DNA from: JALOOB01 sp040766655
Lineage (GTDB): Bacteria; Chloroflexota; Anaerolineae; CG2-30-64-16
Direction of reading: 5' to 3'
Assembly (NCBI GenBank): GCA_040766655.1
Contig: JAXGQB010000006.1
Coordinates: 124,001-188,000 of the forward strand
DNA: 64,000 nucleotides
The position numbers and the translations under genes were made by a program. The notes beneath the pieces were generated by a model. It worked only from the letters and a program-made list of their open reading frames with translations, searched no databases and had not been told where the DNA came from. Below are positions 1 through 9,623 of this stretch, in pieces. Within the stretch, counting starts at the first letter, position 1, and each line of letters opens with the position of its first letter.

Positions 1-1424
<1,424 letters not shown>

Positions 1425-1438
1425 ACGTAACGCCCATC

Positions 1439-1471
1439 GGCACCGGGCAGGCGACCCGCCTGCCCGGTGCC
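1439..1471 (+). repeat. Perfect 13-bp inverted repeat downstream of ppdK
   Basis: GGCACCGGGCAGG (1439-1451) and CCTGCCCGGTGCC (1459-1471) form a perfect stem with a 7-nt loop, 14 nt after the ppdK stop. No U-tract follows. It probably stabilises the mRNA 3' end or acts with the true terminator 16 nt further on. Confidence 0.7.
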
Positions 1472-1486
1472 TCCACCGTTCCACAG

Positions 1487-1521
1487 ACGCCCACCGGATC
1501 ACCCATCCGGTGGGCGTTTTT
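1487..1521 (+). terminator. Intrinsic terminator of ppdK
   Basis: ACGCCCACCGGAT (1487-1499) pairs perfectly with ATCCGGTGGGCGT (1505-1517) around a 5-nt loop. The last T of the stem and the following bases make a run of five T. This is a canonical Rho-independent terminator. Confidence 0.93.
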
Positions 1522-1533
1522 GCTGTCTCACCT

Positions 1534-1562
1534 TTGAGGTTTCTCCGCAGGCCTGCTAGAAT
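1534..1562 (+). promoter_or_regulatory. Sigma-A-type promoter of the class V aminotransferase
   Basis: TTGAGG (1534-1539), a 17-bp spacer, then TAGAAT (1557-1562). It lies just after the ppdK terminator and 34 bp before the start codon at 1597. Confidence 0.6.
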
Positions 1563-1596
1563 GGCCGCATCCGTAAACACTCAAAGGTGGTTAGCG

Positions 1597-2730
1597 ATGA
1601 CACAAGACTCATTGGCGCCCAGGCGTTTCCCCGAGCTCACTGTTCCGCCCCGGCTGTTGATGGGGCCCGGCCCCAGCACGGTCGACCCGCGCGTCCTGCT
1701 TGCGCAGGCGCTGCCCCTGCTCGGCCACCTCGACCCGCAGTTTGTCGAGCTGATGGACCGCACCAAGGAGCTGCTGAAGTACGCATTTCAGACCGAGAAC
1801 AACCTGACGATTCCGGTTTCCGGCACCGGCTCCGCGGCCATGGAGGCCGCGGTCGCCAACATGGTCGAGCCGGGCGATCCCGTGCTGGTGTGCGCCAACG
1901 GCTACTTCGGCCTGCGCCTGGCCGACATGGCGGGCCGTTACGGGGCAGACGTGCAGACGATCACCCGACCCTGGGGCGACGTGTTCACGACCGATGAGGT
2001 GCGGGCTGCCCTCGAGGCGCGCCCGGCGAAGGTGGTCGCGATCGTGCACGCGGAGACGTCGACCGGCGCGAAGCAGCCCGTCGAGGAGATCGCGAAGCTG
2101 GTACACGACGCAGGCGCGATCCTGATCGTGGATGCGGTGACGTCGCTGGGCGGGGTGCCGCTGTTCGTCGACAAGTGGGACCTCGACGTGGTCTACTCCG
2201 GCGCGCAGAAGTGCCTGAGCTGCCCGCCCGGCCTGAGCCCTATCACGCTGGGCCCGCGCGCGGTCGCGAAGCTGGAGCAGCGGAAGACGAAGGTGCAGAA
2301 CTGGTACCTCGACCTCAGCATCGTGCAGAAGTACTGGGGCAAGGAGCGCACCTATCACCACACCGCGCCCATCTCGAACGTCTACGGCTTCTACGAGGCG
2401 CTGCGCATCGTGGCCGAGGAAGGGCTGGAGAACCGCTGGCGCCGCCACCGGGCCAACGCCGAACTCTTCTGGAACGGCCTGGCTGCCATGGGCGTGGAGT
2501 GCCACGTGCCCGAGGATCACCGGCTGGAGTCGCTGACGACGGTCCGCGTGCCCGACGGGGTGGACGAGGCCCTCATCCGCAAGCGCCTGCTGGAGGAGTA
2601 TCACATCGAGATCAGCGGCGGGCTGGGCGAGCTGAAGGGCAAGGTCTTCCGCGTGGGCGTGATGGGCTACTCATCGCGGCGGGAGAACGTCACCCTGCTG
2701 CTGGCCGCGCTGAAGGAACTGATGGCGTAG
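1597..2730 (+). CDS. Class V aminotransferase, serine-pyruvate/alanine-glyoxylate type
   Basis: A 377-residue PLP-dependent fold-type I aminotransferase. The N-terminal segment LLMGPGPSTVDPRVL is the hallmark of the AGXT/serine-glyoxylate aminotransferase group. The PLP lysine is K205 in SGAQKCLSCPPGLS, and the PLP-binding Asp lies in LIVDAVTSLGG. The probable reaction is transfer of the amino group of alanine or serine to glyoxylate or pyruvate; phosphonate or isocitrate-lyase-like relatives share the fold, so substrate is not fixed by sequence alone. The ATG at 1597 is chosen because AGGTGG (1585-1590) sits 6 nt upstream; the frame extends further upstream but without family similarity. It has its own promoter, and ends 2 bp from the stop of the convergent hemolysin III-like gene. 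Confidence 0.9.
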   Translation: MTQDSLAPRRFPELTVPPRLLMGPGPSTVDPRVLLAQALPLLGHLDPQFVELMDRTKELLKYAFQTENNLTIPVSGTGSAAMEAAVANMVEPGDPVLVCANGYFGLRLADMAGRYGADVQTITRPWGDVFTTDEVRAALEARPAKVVAIVHAETSTGAKQPVEEIAKLVHDAGAILIVDAVTSLGGVPLFVDKWDLDVVYSGAQKCLSCPPGLSPITLGPRAVAKLEQRKTKVQNWYLDLSIVQKYWGKERTYHHTAPISNVYGFYEALRIVAEEGLENRWRRHRANAELFWNGLAAMGVECHVPEDHRLESLTTVRVPDGVDEALIRKRLLEEYHIEISGGLGELKGKVFRVGVMGYSSRRENVTLLLAALKELMA

Positions 2731-2732
2731 CG

Positions 2733-3377
2733 TTATGCGTTCGGCGCGACGTAGAACGCCACGAGTGCGTAGTGGCTGAACGCGCCCAGGATGACGAAGA
2801 TGTGCCAGATCTCGTGGAAGCCGAAGACGCCCGGCAGGGGGTTCGGCCGTTTCAGCATGTAGATCACCGCGCCCACCGTGAACGCCAGACCGCCGAGGGC
2901 GAGCAGCACCAGCGCGCCCGCGGGCAGCCGGGTGACGATCTCGCGGACGGCGATCAGTGACAGCCACCCCATCACGAGGTAGATGCCCGCGGTCACCCAG
3001 CGCGGCGCGTTGATCACGACAAGTTTCGCGGCGATGCCGGCGAGGGCCAGCGCCCAGATGATGGCCAGCATGCCGGTGCGCCAGAAGCCGGTGAAGAAGT
3101 ACAGGCAGATGGGGGTGTAGGTTCCCGCGATGAGCAGGTAGATCGCGGAGTGGTCCAGCTTTCGCAGCCACACCAGCACCCGCGGCCCGGCCTTCACCAT
3201 GTGGTAGACCCCGCTGGCCGCGAACATGAGGACGAGGGTGACCCCGTAAAGGGTGAGCGCGGCAACCTTGCCGGGGTTGCCCCACGACAGGATGACCAGC
3301 GCGACCAGGCCTGCCGCGGCCGCGGCCGCACCGCCCAGGTGGGTCAGGCTGTTGACGGGTTCGCGGAATCGTTTCAT
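2733..3377 (-). CDS. Hemolysin III family (PAQR-like) integral membrane protein
   Basis: A 214-residue protein with seven predicted membrane segments, the size and layout of the YqfA/YplQ hemolysin III family. The family's conserved polar residues are visible: the N-terminal EPVNSLTHLGG, SGVYHM, LDHSAIYLLIAGTYTP, and HEIWHIFVILGAFSHY, whose His residues form the presumed metal site shared with PAQR receptors. The biochemical role of bacterial members is poorly known; hemolysis is not implied. The start MKRFREP (ATG complement 3375-3377) has a GGGGAG-type SD upstream. It is convergent with the aminotransferase, with a 2-bp gap and no terminator between them. Confidence 0.88.
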   Translation of the reverse strand: MKRFREPVNSLTHLGGAAAAAAGLVALVILSWGNPGKVAALTLYGVTLVLMFAASGVYHMVKAGPRVLVWLRKLDHSAIYLLIAGTYTPICLYFFTGFWRTGMLAIIWALALAGIAAKLVVINAPRWVTAGIYLVMGWLSLIAVREIVTRLPAGALVLLALGGLAFTVGAVIYMLKRPNPLPGVFGFHEIWHIFVILGAFSHYALVAFYVAPNA

Positions 3378-3424
3378 CTCTCCCCTCGGCGCAGCACGCC
3401 GGAATGAGCGTGTGACATGGCAGT

Positions 3425-3453
3425 AGTATAGTCCACTCACGTGTCTCCGTCCA
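3425..3453 (-). promoter_or_regulatory. Probable promoter of the hemolysin III-like gene
   Basis: On the minus strand TGGACG (3453-3448), a 17-bp spacer, then TATACT (3430-3425), about 48 nt before the start codon. Confidence 0.5.
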
Positions 3454-3519
3454 GCCCGCGCGAGGGCGCCGGGCCATGCCAGAAGGGGCCGCGGCTTCCA
3501 GGCACCGCACGAAATACCG

Positions 3520-3548
3520 TAGAAATCCGGGTCCAGACGTGTTATGAT
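3520..3548 (+). promoter_or_regulatory. Possible promoter of the secreted metalloprotease
   Basis: TAGAAA (3520-3525), 17-bp spacer, TATGAT (3543-3548), about 48 nt before the start codon. Only four of six -35 bases match consensus. Confidence 0.4.
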
Positions 3549-3595
3549 AACAGGCGGGCGTGGTATGGCCTATCCCACGCCGGGAGGGAATGCTC

Positions 3596-6500
3596 ATGGA
3601 CCGCACGTCGTCCGTCCGTGTCACTGCCTTGTCCCGCCTGCTCCTGGCCGTGCTGCTCAGCAGTCTCATCGCCTCACCCGTCACGGTCCCGGCAATCGAC
3701 GCTGCCCCTGCTCCGACCGCCCAGATTCTTGATCCTGCAACTCCACTGACGCCCCAGACGACCGCCCACACGCTGAACCTCAGCGGCGGCGGCTATCTGC
3801 AGATCGACCACGCGCCCGAGTTGAATCCTCCGGGGGGGTTCACGGTGGAGGCGTGGGTCTGGCGCAGAGACGCCACTCGCTGCGAGACAGTATTCAGCAA
3901 GAACATGATCTCCGGCCTGTGGGTGGGGATGTGCTCGAAGACCCTCCGCGTGTACACGCATGGCGCAGGAACGGCCCGGGATGGCACGATACCCATTCCT
4001 GCCGGCGTTTGGACGCACATCGCGGCTGCGTTCGACGGCGTCACGCGGCGTTACTACGTCAACGGCCTGCTCGATCTCGAAGCTGCGACGCCCGGGCCGC
4101 TGCCCAACAACGCGGACCCCGCGGCCATCGGCGCGGATTCGAATGGCGTGCTGCCTTTCAGCGGCAACCTGGCAGAAGTGCGTTACTGGCGCGTGGCCCG
4201 CTCGCAGACGGAAATCCGTCGCGACATGGTGCGCCAGATGGACGGCATTCAGCCGGATCTGATCGGCCTCTGGCGGCTCGATGGCGGAAGCGCCGAGGCT
4301 TACGGCGCATTCGCCACGACCGAGATCGGGCCCGTCACGTTCGACGGGCCGGCCGCGCTGCCGGTGGACCACGATCCCATTCGCGTCCACCGGAGCGACC
4401 TCCTGCTCGACGGGAACTGCGCAGCGGGCGAGTACGGGCTGCCGACGCTGCCGATCTGGTATGTCACAACAAGTGGCGCCCGGCGGCTGGGGTGGGTGTA
4501 TACGGCCGTCAATGCGCGCGATGTCTTCGTCTGCTTCAAGGAGATCGACCTTGAATTTCCATTCGTTGGCCTCTACCTGGACGCAGATGGCTCAGGCGGC
4601 TCGCTGCCCGGACCGGGAGAATACCAGTTGGCGCTCTACCGCAACCAAACCTTCAACAACCGGCACGGCATCGGTGGGGCCGGCTACGCAGATCCCGGCC
4701 TGAGCGGCGTGGCAACAGCTGTCGGGGGCACCGAATTCGACTGGAATGCCGAGTATCGCATCCCGAGGACCGTGCTGGCGGGGACGTTCCGCATGCAGTT
4801 CATGTATCACTGGCGCGGGGGTGCGTCCGGGGTGGACTTCGGCTGGCCGGTGGATTATCACTGGCTGCACCCCAATGTCTGGCCGACTTTCCGCATCGAC
4901 GATACGTGGCCGCGCAGTGACATGCAGAATCCCGGTGTTTCTGCCTCCCATACGCCCACGCCCGCGAACGCAGGGGATGCCGTCACGATTACGGCCAGCG
5001 CCTGGGACGACCGGGACCTGGCACAGGTGGATATTTACCTGGATGGCGTCCTGAAGAAGGTGTGCTCCTTCCCAGGGGCGGAGGATAGATCCGCGGATTG
5101 CGCCACCGATCCGCAGGCGCTGAGTATAGGCCGGCATTACTACTATGCCCGGGCTACGGATCATCGCGGCCGCCTCGGGTTCACGTCGATGCAGGCGTTT
5201 CCCGTCACCCTCGACGGCGCTGCTCCGGTGATCTCTGCATCGTATGCACCGCGGCGACCCGCAAGGGCCCAGACCGTCACCGTCGCCGCAGTCGCGCGGG
5301 ACCCCAGCGGCATCGAGCGCATCAAGCTCTTCTTCGATGTAGCGCCCTTCGAATACACCTGCACCTATGCCCCCGGCGTCACCGAGGCCGAGTGTCACTA
5401 CGCCCTGGTTGCACCGCCCGATCGTTCCATCGCATCCTACTCCGTCCTGGCCGAAGACAACGAGGGGCTTCTGGCCACCCGGCCGCGCGTCGCCATCCTC
5501 TACGGCAATACAGGCACTGACACGGACGGGGACGGGCTGGACGATGCGCATGAGGACCTGCTGCACACGGACCGGTACAGCGTGGACACCGACATGGACA
5601 TGCTCCCGGACGACTGGGAGGTGTTGGGATATGGCTCGGAGGCGCCGGGCACAGGGTGGTGGGTCGATCTGCCGGGGATGGGCGCGGATCCGCGCGCGAA
5701 AGACATCTTCCTGCAGGTCGACTACGAGCGCGGCGCCAGGCCGCAGCCCACTGTCTTTCCCTACATCTTCAACATGTTCCGCGAGCACGGCATCACCTTC
5801 CACCTGGTGGGCGAGACCGAGCGCCCGCGGCCGGCGTATGGGCCTGTTTCGGACGAGGGTGCGGAGCGCTCGGCCGCGCGGGTCGATGGGACGGGACACT
5901 ACTGGTTCGACCCTAAGCTCACCTGGGCCGTTCATTACGGTTACGTGCAGCACAGCTGGCGCGCCAGCTACGATTGGTACTTCGTGACCATCAACATCAA
6001 TACGAATAACTGCCCGCTCAGCACCGCGGATCCGCAGAACGATCCCGCCTGCGGCCCGCGCAACATGATGGGCGAGGTCTACGCGCTGGTCCACGAGCTG
6101 GGCCACAACATGGGCCTGGGTCACGGCGGGCGGCTCGGCTCGAACAACCTGATCGGGCTGGGAGAGGCCATCTGGCGTGAGGGCGACTGGGACAACGGCA
6201 ACCAGAAGGCGAATTACATCAGCGTCATGAACTACCTCTATAGCGCCGCGCACCTCTGCTACAACCCGACAGATAACAGCCGTACAAGCGCCCCTTCATT
6301 TCTTGGGTCGACGATGCCAACGCTGAACGAGACAGCGCTCTCTGAGTCGGCAGATAATCCGATGTCGGTGTCCTTGCGGGCGCAGCCATGCCCGGCTGGG
6401 TCCGTGCCGGTGATGCTCTATGGCTGCGTCGACGACGTAGGCACGCACTGGATGGTGATGCACGACGGAACGCAGATGCGCGGGCGCGCGATCAAGGTCG

Positions 6501-7399
6501 ATGACGGCGCAGGCCATTGGTGGCTGGTCTGGCAGTACACTGGTCTCCCGGCGATCGCGGATGGCGTGGATTGGGACTGCGACGGCGTCATCTCGACCGG
6601 CGCCGTGCAGGCCAACATCAACGGCGACGGCGGCGATATCTTCAAGGACGGCGTGTCGACAAACGCCCTCGTCGCCAGGGAGGAGTGGTCCAAGTTGCCC
6701 TTCCAGGCCGGCGCCGGGTGCTTCCTGATCAAGGACGATAACGAACACATCTCGGACGCCTACATCGCCGCGGTCGGCGGTGCAGGTTGTACCTTTGGCG
6801 GGGCGACGGGCGCAGGCGACGATGCCGCCGCAATCCCGCTGAATGCTGCGGGCGATCCGGCGCCCGCATACACATCGCCGGTCCCCACGGATCCGCACGA
6901 GGACACGTTCACCCTGCCGCCGGTCCTGATCGGCACGGAGCAGTGCAACGGCCTCGATGACGACGGCGATCGCCTGGTGGACGAGGGATGCGCGGACCGG
7001 GACAAGGACCAGGTGGCGGATGCCATCGACAACTGCCCTCTGACCTGGAACCCGGACCAGATCGACGCGATGGGGAATCTGCTGGGCGATGCCTGCCGCA
7101 CACCGCAGGTCAGGGGTCTCTCGGCCAAGGCGTTGGGCGATGGCGCGGTCGCCTTGAGCTGGAGTGCAGACTCGGCCGACGTGCTCGGCTTCGCGGTGTA
7201 CCGGGCCAAGGCCGGCAGCGATCTCGTGCTGCTGGGCGGTTATCCTACCACGACCGGGACCAGCTACGTCGACAAATCTGGCGGGTCGCTTCGCTACTGT
7301 GTCCGGGCGATCAACCGGCTCGGCGACGAGACCGGCGAGCAGTGCGTCCAGTTGGGAGGTGCGGAGAAGCGCGTCTGGCTGCCCCTGGTGCTGCGGTAG
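3596..7399 (+). CDS. Secreted multidomain zinc metalloprotease (LamG, metzincin HEXXHXXGXXH, Ca-binding repeats, Fn3)
   Basis: A 1,267-residue exported protein. After a signal peptide (about 1-35) comes a LamG/concanavalin-like domain (about 60-235). Ig-like segments follow, then a Ca-binding DTDGDGLDD stretch, and the catalytic domain with HELGHNMGLGH (zinc ligands H833, H837 and H843, catalytic E834), a metzincin-type consensus. Near the C-terminus are CNGLDDDGDRLVDEGC and thrombospondin-3-like DRDKDQVADAIDNCP repeats, then an Fn3-like domain, and the terminal tag RVWLPLVLR. The start at 3596 is preferred because GGGAGG (3582-3587) lies 8 nt upstream; an ATG at 3590 is too close. The likely role is extracellular protein degradation or surface processing. 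No substrate can be read from the sequence. Confidence 0.87.
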   Translation: MDRTSSVRVTALSRLLLAVLLSSLIASPVTVPAIDAAPAPTAQILDPATPLTPQTTAHTLNLSGGGYLQIDHAPELNPPGGFTVEAWVWRRDATRCETVFSKNMISGLWVGMCSKTLRVYTHGAGTARDGTIPIPAGVWTHIAAAFDGVTRRYYVNGLLDLEAATPGPLPNNADPAAIGADSNGVLPFSGNLAEVRYWRVARSQTEIRRDMVRQMDGIQPDLIGLWRLDGGSAEAYGAFATTEIGPVTFDGPAALPVDHDPIRVHRSDLLLDGNCAAGEYGLPTLPIWYVTTSGARRLGWVYTAVNARDVFVCFKEIDLEFPFVGLYLDADGSGGSLPGPGEYQLALYRNQTFNNRHGIGGAGYADPGLSGVATAVGGTEFDWNAEYRIPRTVLAGTFRMQFMYHWRGGASGVDFGWPVDYHWLHPNVWPTFRIDDTWPRSDMQNPGVSASHTPTPANAGDAVTITASAWDDRDLAQVDIYLDGVLKKVCSFPGAEDRSADCATDPQALSIGRHYYYARATDHRGRLGFTSMQAFPVTLDGAAPVISASYAPRRPARAQTVTVAAVARDPSGIERIKLFFDVAPFEYTCTYAPGVTEAECHYALVAPPDRSIASYSVLAEDNEGLLATRPRVAILYGNTGTDTDGDGLDDAHEDLLHTDRYSVDTDMDMLPDDWEVLGYGSEAPGTGWWVDLPGMGADPRAKDIFLQVDYERGARPQPTVFPYIFNMFREHGITFHLVGETERPRPAYGPVSDEGAERSAARVDGTGHYWFDPKLTWAVHYGYVQHSWRASYDWYFVTININTNNCPLSTADPQNDPACGPRNMMGEVYALVHELGHNMGLGHGGRLGSNNLIGLGEAIWREGDWDNGNQKANYISVMNYLYSAAHLCYNPTDNSRTSAPSFLGSTMPTLNETALSESADNPMSVSLRAQPCPAGSVPVMLYGCVDDVGTHWMVMHDGTQMRGRAIKVDDGAGHWWLVWQYTGLPAIADGVDWDCDGVISTGAVQANINGDGGDIFKDGVSTNALVAREEWSKLPFQAGAGCFLIKDDNEHISDAYIAAVGGAGCTFGGATGAGDDAAAIPLNAAGDPAPAYTSPVPTDPHEDTFTLPPVLIGTEQCNGLDDDGDRLVDEGCADRDKDQVADAIDNCPLTWNPDQIDAMGNLLGDACRTPQVRGLSAKALGDGAVALSWSADSADVLGFAVYRAKAGSDLVLLGGYPTTTGTSYVDKSGGSLRYCVRAINRLGDETGEQCVQLGGAEKRVWLPLVLR

Positions 7400-7510
7400 G
7401 ACGGTGCGACCTGCAGCGCCGGCCGGGAGACTGCACGCGAGGGAAGCAGGGTGCGCCTGTTCCGGGTTACTGTAACCTTTGGCACGCTGAAATCGTCAAA
7501 TGTAGTGTGA

Positions 7511-7540
7511 ATGACGGGAAATGTCTGGACTTTGTATAGA
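7511..7540 (+). promoter_or_regulatory. Possible promoter of the site-2 protease gene
   Basis: ATGACG (7511-7516), an 18-bp spacer, then TATAGA (7535-7540), 46 bp before the ATG at 7587. The remaining 190-bp intergenic region shows no other clear signal. Confidence 0.4.
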
Positions 7541-7586
7541 CTTAGCGTGTGGAGCCTTGGTTGGATTGACGAAGTGAGGTGGAAAG

Positions 7587-8699
7587 ATGAGATGGTCGTT
7601 TAAGATCGGTGAGTTTGCCGGCATCGGCGTTTACATGCATGCGACGTTCCTGCTGCTGATCGGTTGGATCGTGCTGGCCAACCTGCTGGCAGGCGGGACA
7701 CTGTCGGCGGCGTTGGCAGGGGTCGCCTTCATCTTGCTGTTGTTCGCCCTGGTGGTGGCGCACGAATACGGGCACGCGCTGACCGCCCGCCGCTTCGGGA
7801 TCAAGACGCGTGACATCACCCTGTTGCCGATCGGCGGCGTGGCCCGCCTCGAACGCATGCCTGACAAGCCCGTCCAGGAGCTGTGGGTGGCGCTGGCGGG
7901 ACCGGCCGTCAACGTCGTTATCGGCGCCATCCTGTTTCTGTGGCTGGTGCTGACGAACGGCCTGGAGCCCCTCAGCACCCTCAGCGTCAGCGGTGGGTCG
8001 CTGATCGAGCGCCTGTTCCTGGTGAACGTGGTCCTGGCGCTCTTCAACATGATCCCGGCGTTCCCCATGGACGGCGGACGCGTCCTGCGCGCCCTTCTCG
8101 CCATGCGCATGGAGTACGGCCGCGCTACCCAGATCGCCGCGTCGGTGGGCCAGGGCTTTGCCCTGTTGCTGGGCCTGTTCGGCCTTTTCAACAATCCGCT
8201 GCTTCTCTTCACCGCGCTGTTCGTCTGGATCGGCGCCCAGCAGGAGTCGGGCATGGCGCAGGTGAAGTCCGCCCTCGCGGGCATCCCGCTGCGCCGCGCC
8301 ATGATCACCGATTTTCGTGCGCTGGCGCCGGGCGATGCGCTCTCGCGCGCGGTTGAGCTTGTGCTGAGCGGCGCTCAGCAGGATTTCCCGGTGGTCGAGG
8401 ATGGCCGCGTGGTGGGCGTGTTGCCGCGTGCCGACCTTCTGGCTGCGCTGGGTCGTGTGGGCGTTGAGGCGCGCGTGGCCGACGTCATGCGCCGCGATTT
8501 CATCGTGGCCGATTCGGCCGACATGCTGGAGCCGGTATCCCTGCGGCTGCAGGAGTGCCAGTGCCACACGATCCCGGTGGTCGATGGCGGCCGCCTGGTG
8601 GGCCTGGTGACCATGGACAACATCGGCGAGTTCCTGATGGTGCAGTCCGCACTGAGGGGCGGCGGGAGCAGCCAGCGGCTTCTCATGCAGGAGGCGTGA
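7587..8699 (+). CDS. Site-2 protease family (M50) membrane metalloprotease with C-terminal CBS pair
   Basis: A 370-residue intramembrane zinc protease. HEYGH (H59, E60, H63) lies in a hydrophobic segment, and the second conserved motif NMIPAFPMDGGR supplies the third ligand, D162. About five or six membrane segments occupy residues 15-235. Two CBS domains follow (about 240-300 and 300-360), the arrangement of the CBS-containing S2P subgroup, whose activity is thought to respond to adenine nucleotides. Substrates could be membrane-bound anti-sigma factors or other membrane proteins, but nothing here identifies one. The SD AGGTGG lies 4 nt before the ATG. It converges with the broken fructose-bisphosphatase across a GC-rich 70-bp gap. 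Confidence 0.93.
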   Translation: MRWSFKIGEFAGIGVYMHATFLLLIGWIVLANLLAGGTLSAALAGVAFILLLFALVVAHEYGHALTARRFGIKTRDITLLPIGGVARLERMPDKPVQELWVALAGPAVNVVIGAILFLWLVLTNGLEPLSTLSVSGGSLIERLFLVNVVLALFNMIPAFPMDGGRVLRALLAMRMEYGRATQIAASVGQGFALLLGLFGLFNNPLLLFTALFVWIGAQQESGMAQVKSALAGIPLRRAMITDFRALAPGDALSRAVELVLSGAQQDFPVVEDGRVVGVLPRADLLAALGRVGVEARVADVMRRDFIVADSADMLEPVSLRLQECQCHTIPVVDGGRLVGLVTMDNIGEFLMVQSALRGGGSSQRLLMQEA

Positions 8700-8769
8700 C
8701 GGGAAGGGCGGCGCCGGAGGTTGCAGCTTGCAGAGTGCCGGGCCGCCCTGCACCCGCTGTGTGGCCGGA

Positions 8770-9605
8770 TCAGCTCTCCTGGATCAGCCCGGAGCGATAC
8801 GCGGCCAACAGGGCCTGCAGATCGTCGATCTGGCGCTGCATCGCCCGGCCGAGCTCGATGTCCTTGATGCGAATCCTGACGTCATTGCTTTCCAGGATCT
8901 GCGTGGTTGACGTCAGATTTGTCTCCTCGTCGATTGCCACCTGGACAGAATCGAACGGCGGATGCGCGGCGAGGAGCAGGCCCCAGGAGTTGTACACCAG
9001 CGTGTAGCCCGCGATCCCGGTCTGGCCCTGATAGGCCTTGGCGAACCCGCCATCGATCACCAGCAGCTTGCCGTTGGCCTTGACCGGGTTTTCGCCGCGC
9101 TTGACCCGCACCGGCACGTGGCCATTGATGATGTGCCCCGTATCGGGGTTCACACCAAACTCGGCCAGGATGCGCCGCGCGGTGCCCTCGTCGTCCCGGA
9201 ACTTGTAATAGGCGTTGCGCTTCTCGACGTGCGTGGCCGTGTCCCCGATGAAGTAACGTTCGAAGGTCGCCATTTTCTCGTTCCCGAACAGGGGAGATCG
9301 CGCATCGCTCCACAGACGCCACATGGCGTCCATTCCCTCCTGCTTGCGCTCCGGGTTGTCGGTGGCGAAGTAGCCCTGGCGGGCCAGCCGGCCGAAACGT
9401 TCCATCAGGCGGAGCTGTTCTTGAGCACGTGGCGAAAGGCTTCGTACTCGCCGTGTATGTCCGACACGAAATGCTCGGTGCCCTTGGGCAGGTTCAACTG
9501 CGCGTTGAGGTCCACGATCGCAATCGACGCAGCCCGGATCGACGGGTACTGCTGTGCCAGGAGTTGGAGGTAACGTAAGCGGTCGTCGTCCATGCTCTTC
9601 ACCAT
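8770..9605 (-). pseudogene. Class III fructose-1,6-bisphosphatase remnant (internal deletion and frameshift)
   Basis: Two pieces of one family lie in different frames. The N-terminal piece starts at 9605 and runs through NLPKGTEHFVSDIHGEYEAF and HVLKN, the start of class III FBPases including the first metal-binding DIHGE motif; it stops about 66 residues in, near 9402. The C-terminal piece, in another frame from about 9425 to 8770, has MWRLWSDARSPLFGNEKMATFERYF, GHIINGHVPVRVKRGENP, VIDGGFAKAYQGQTGIAGYTLVYNS and the family C-terminus. Class III enzymes are typically around 650 residues, so roughly 350 central residues, including most of the catalytic core, are absent. It starts 18 bp after the antiporter stop, as if in the same operon. 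Either the gene decayed in this strain or the assembly lost a segment. An active enzyme is not expected from this sequence. Confidence 0.85.
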
Positions 9606-9623
9606 CGTCGCTGTGCAGCCTCT

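Noticed and set aside
4592..6253. Minus-strand frame of about 550 codons opposite the metalloprotease
   Set aside because: Antisense shadow; no start signal, no family, while the + strand carries signal peptide, LamG and HEXXH motifs.
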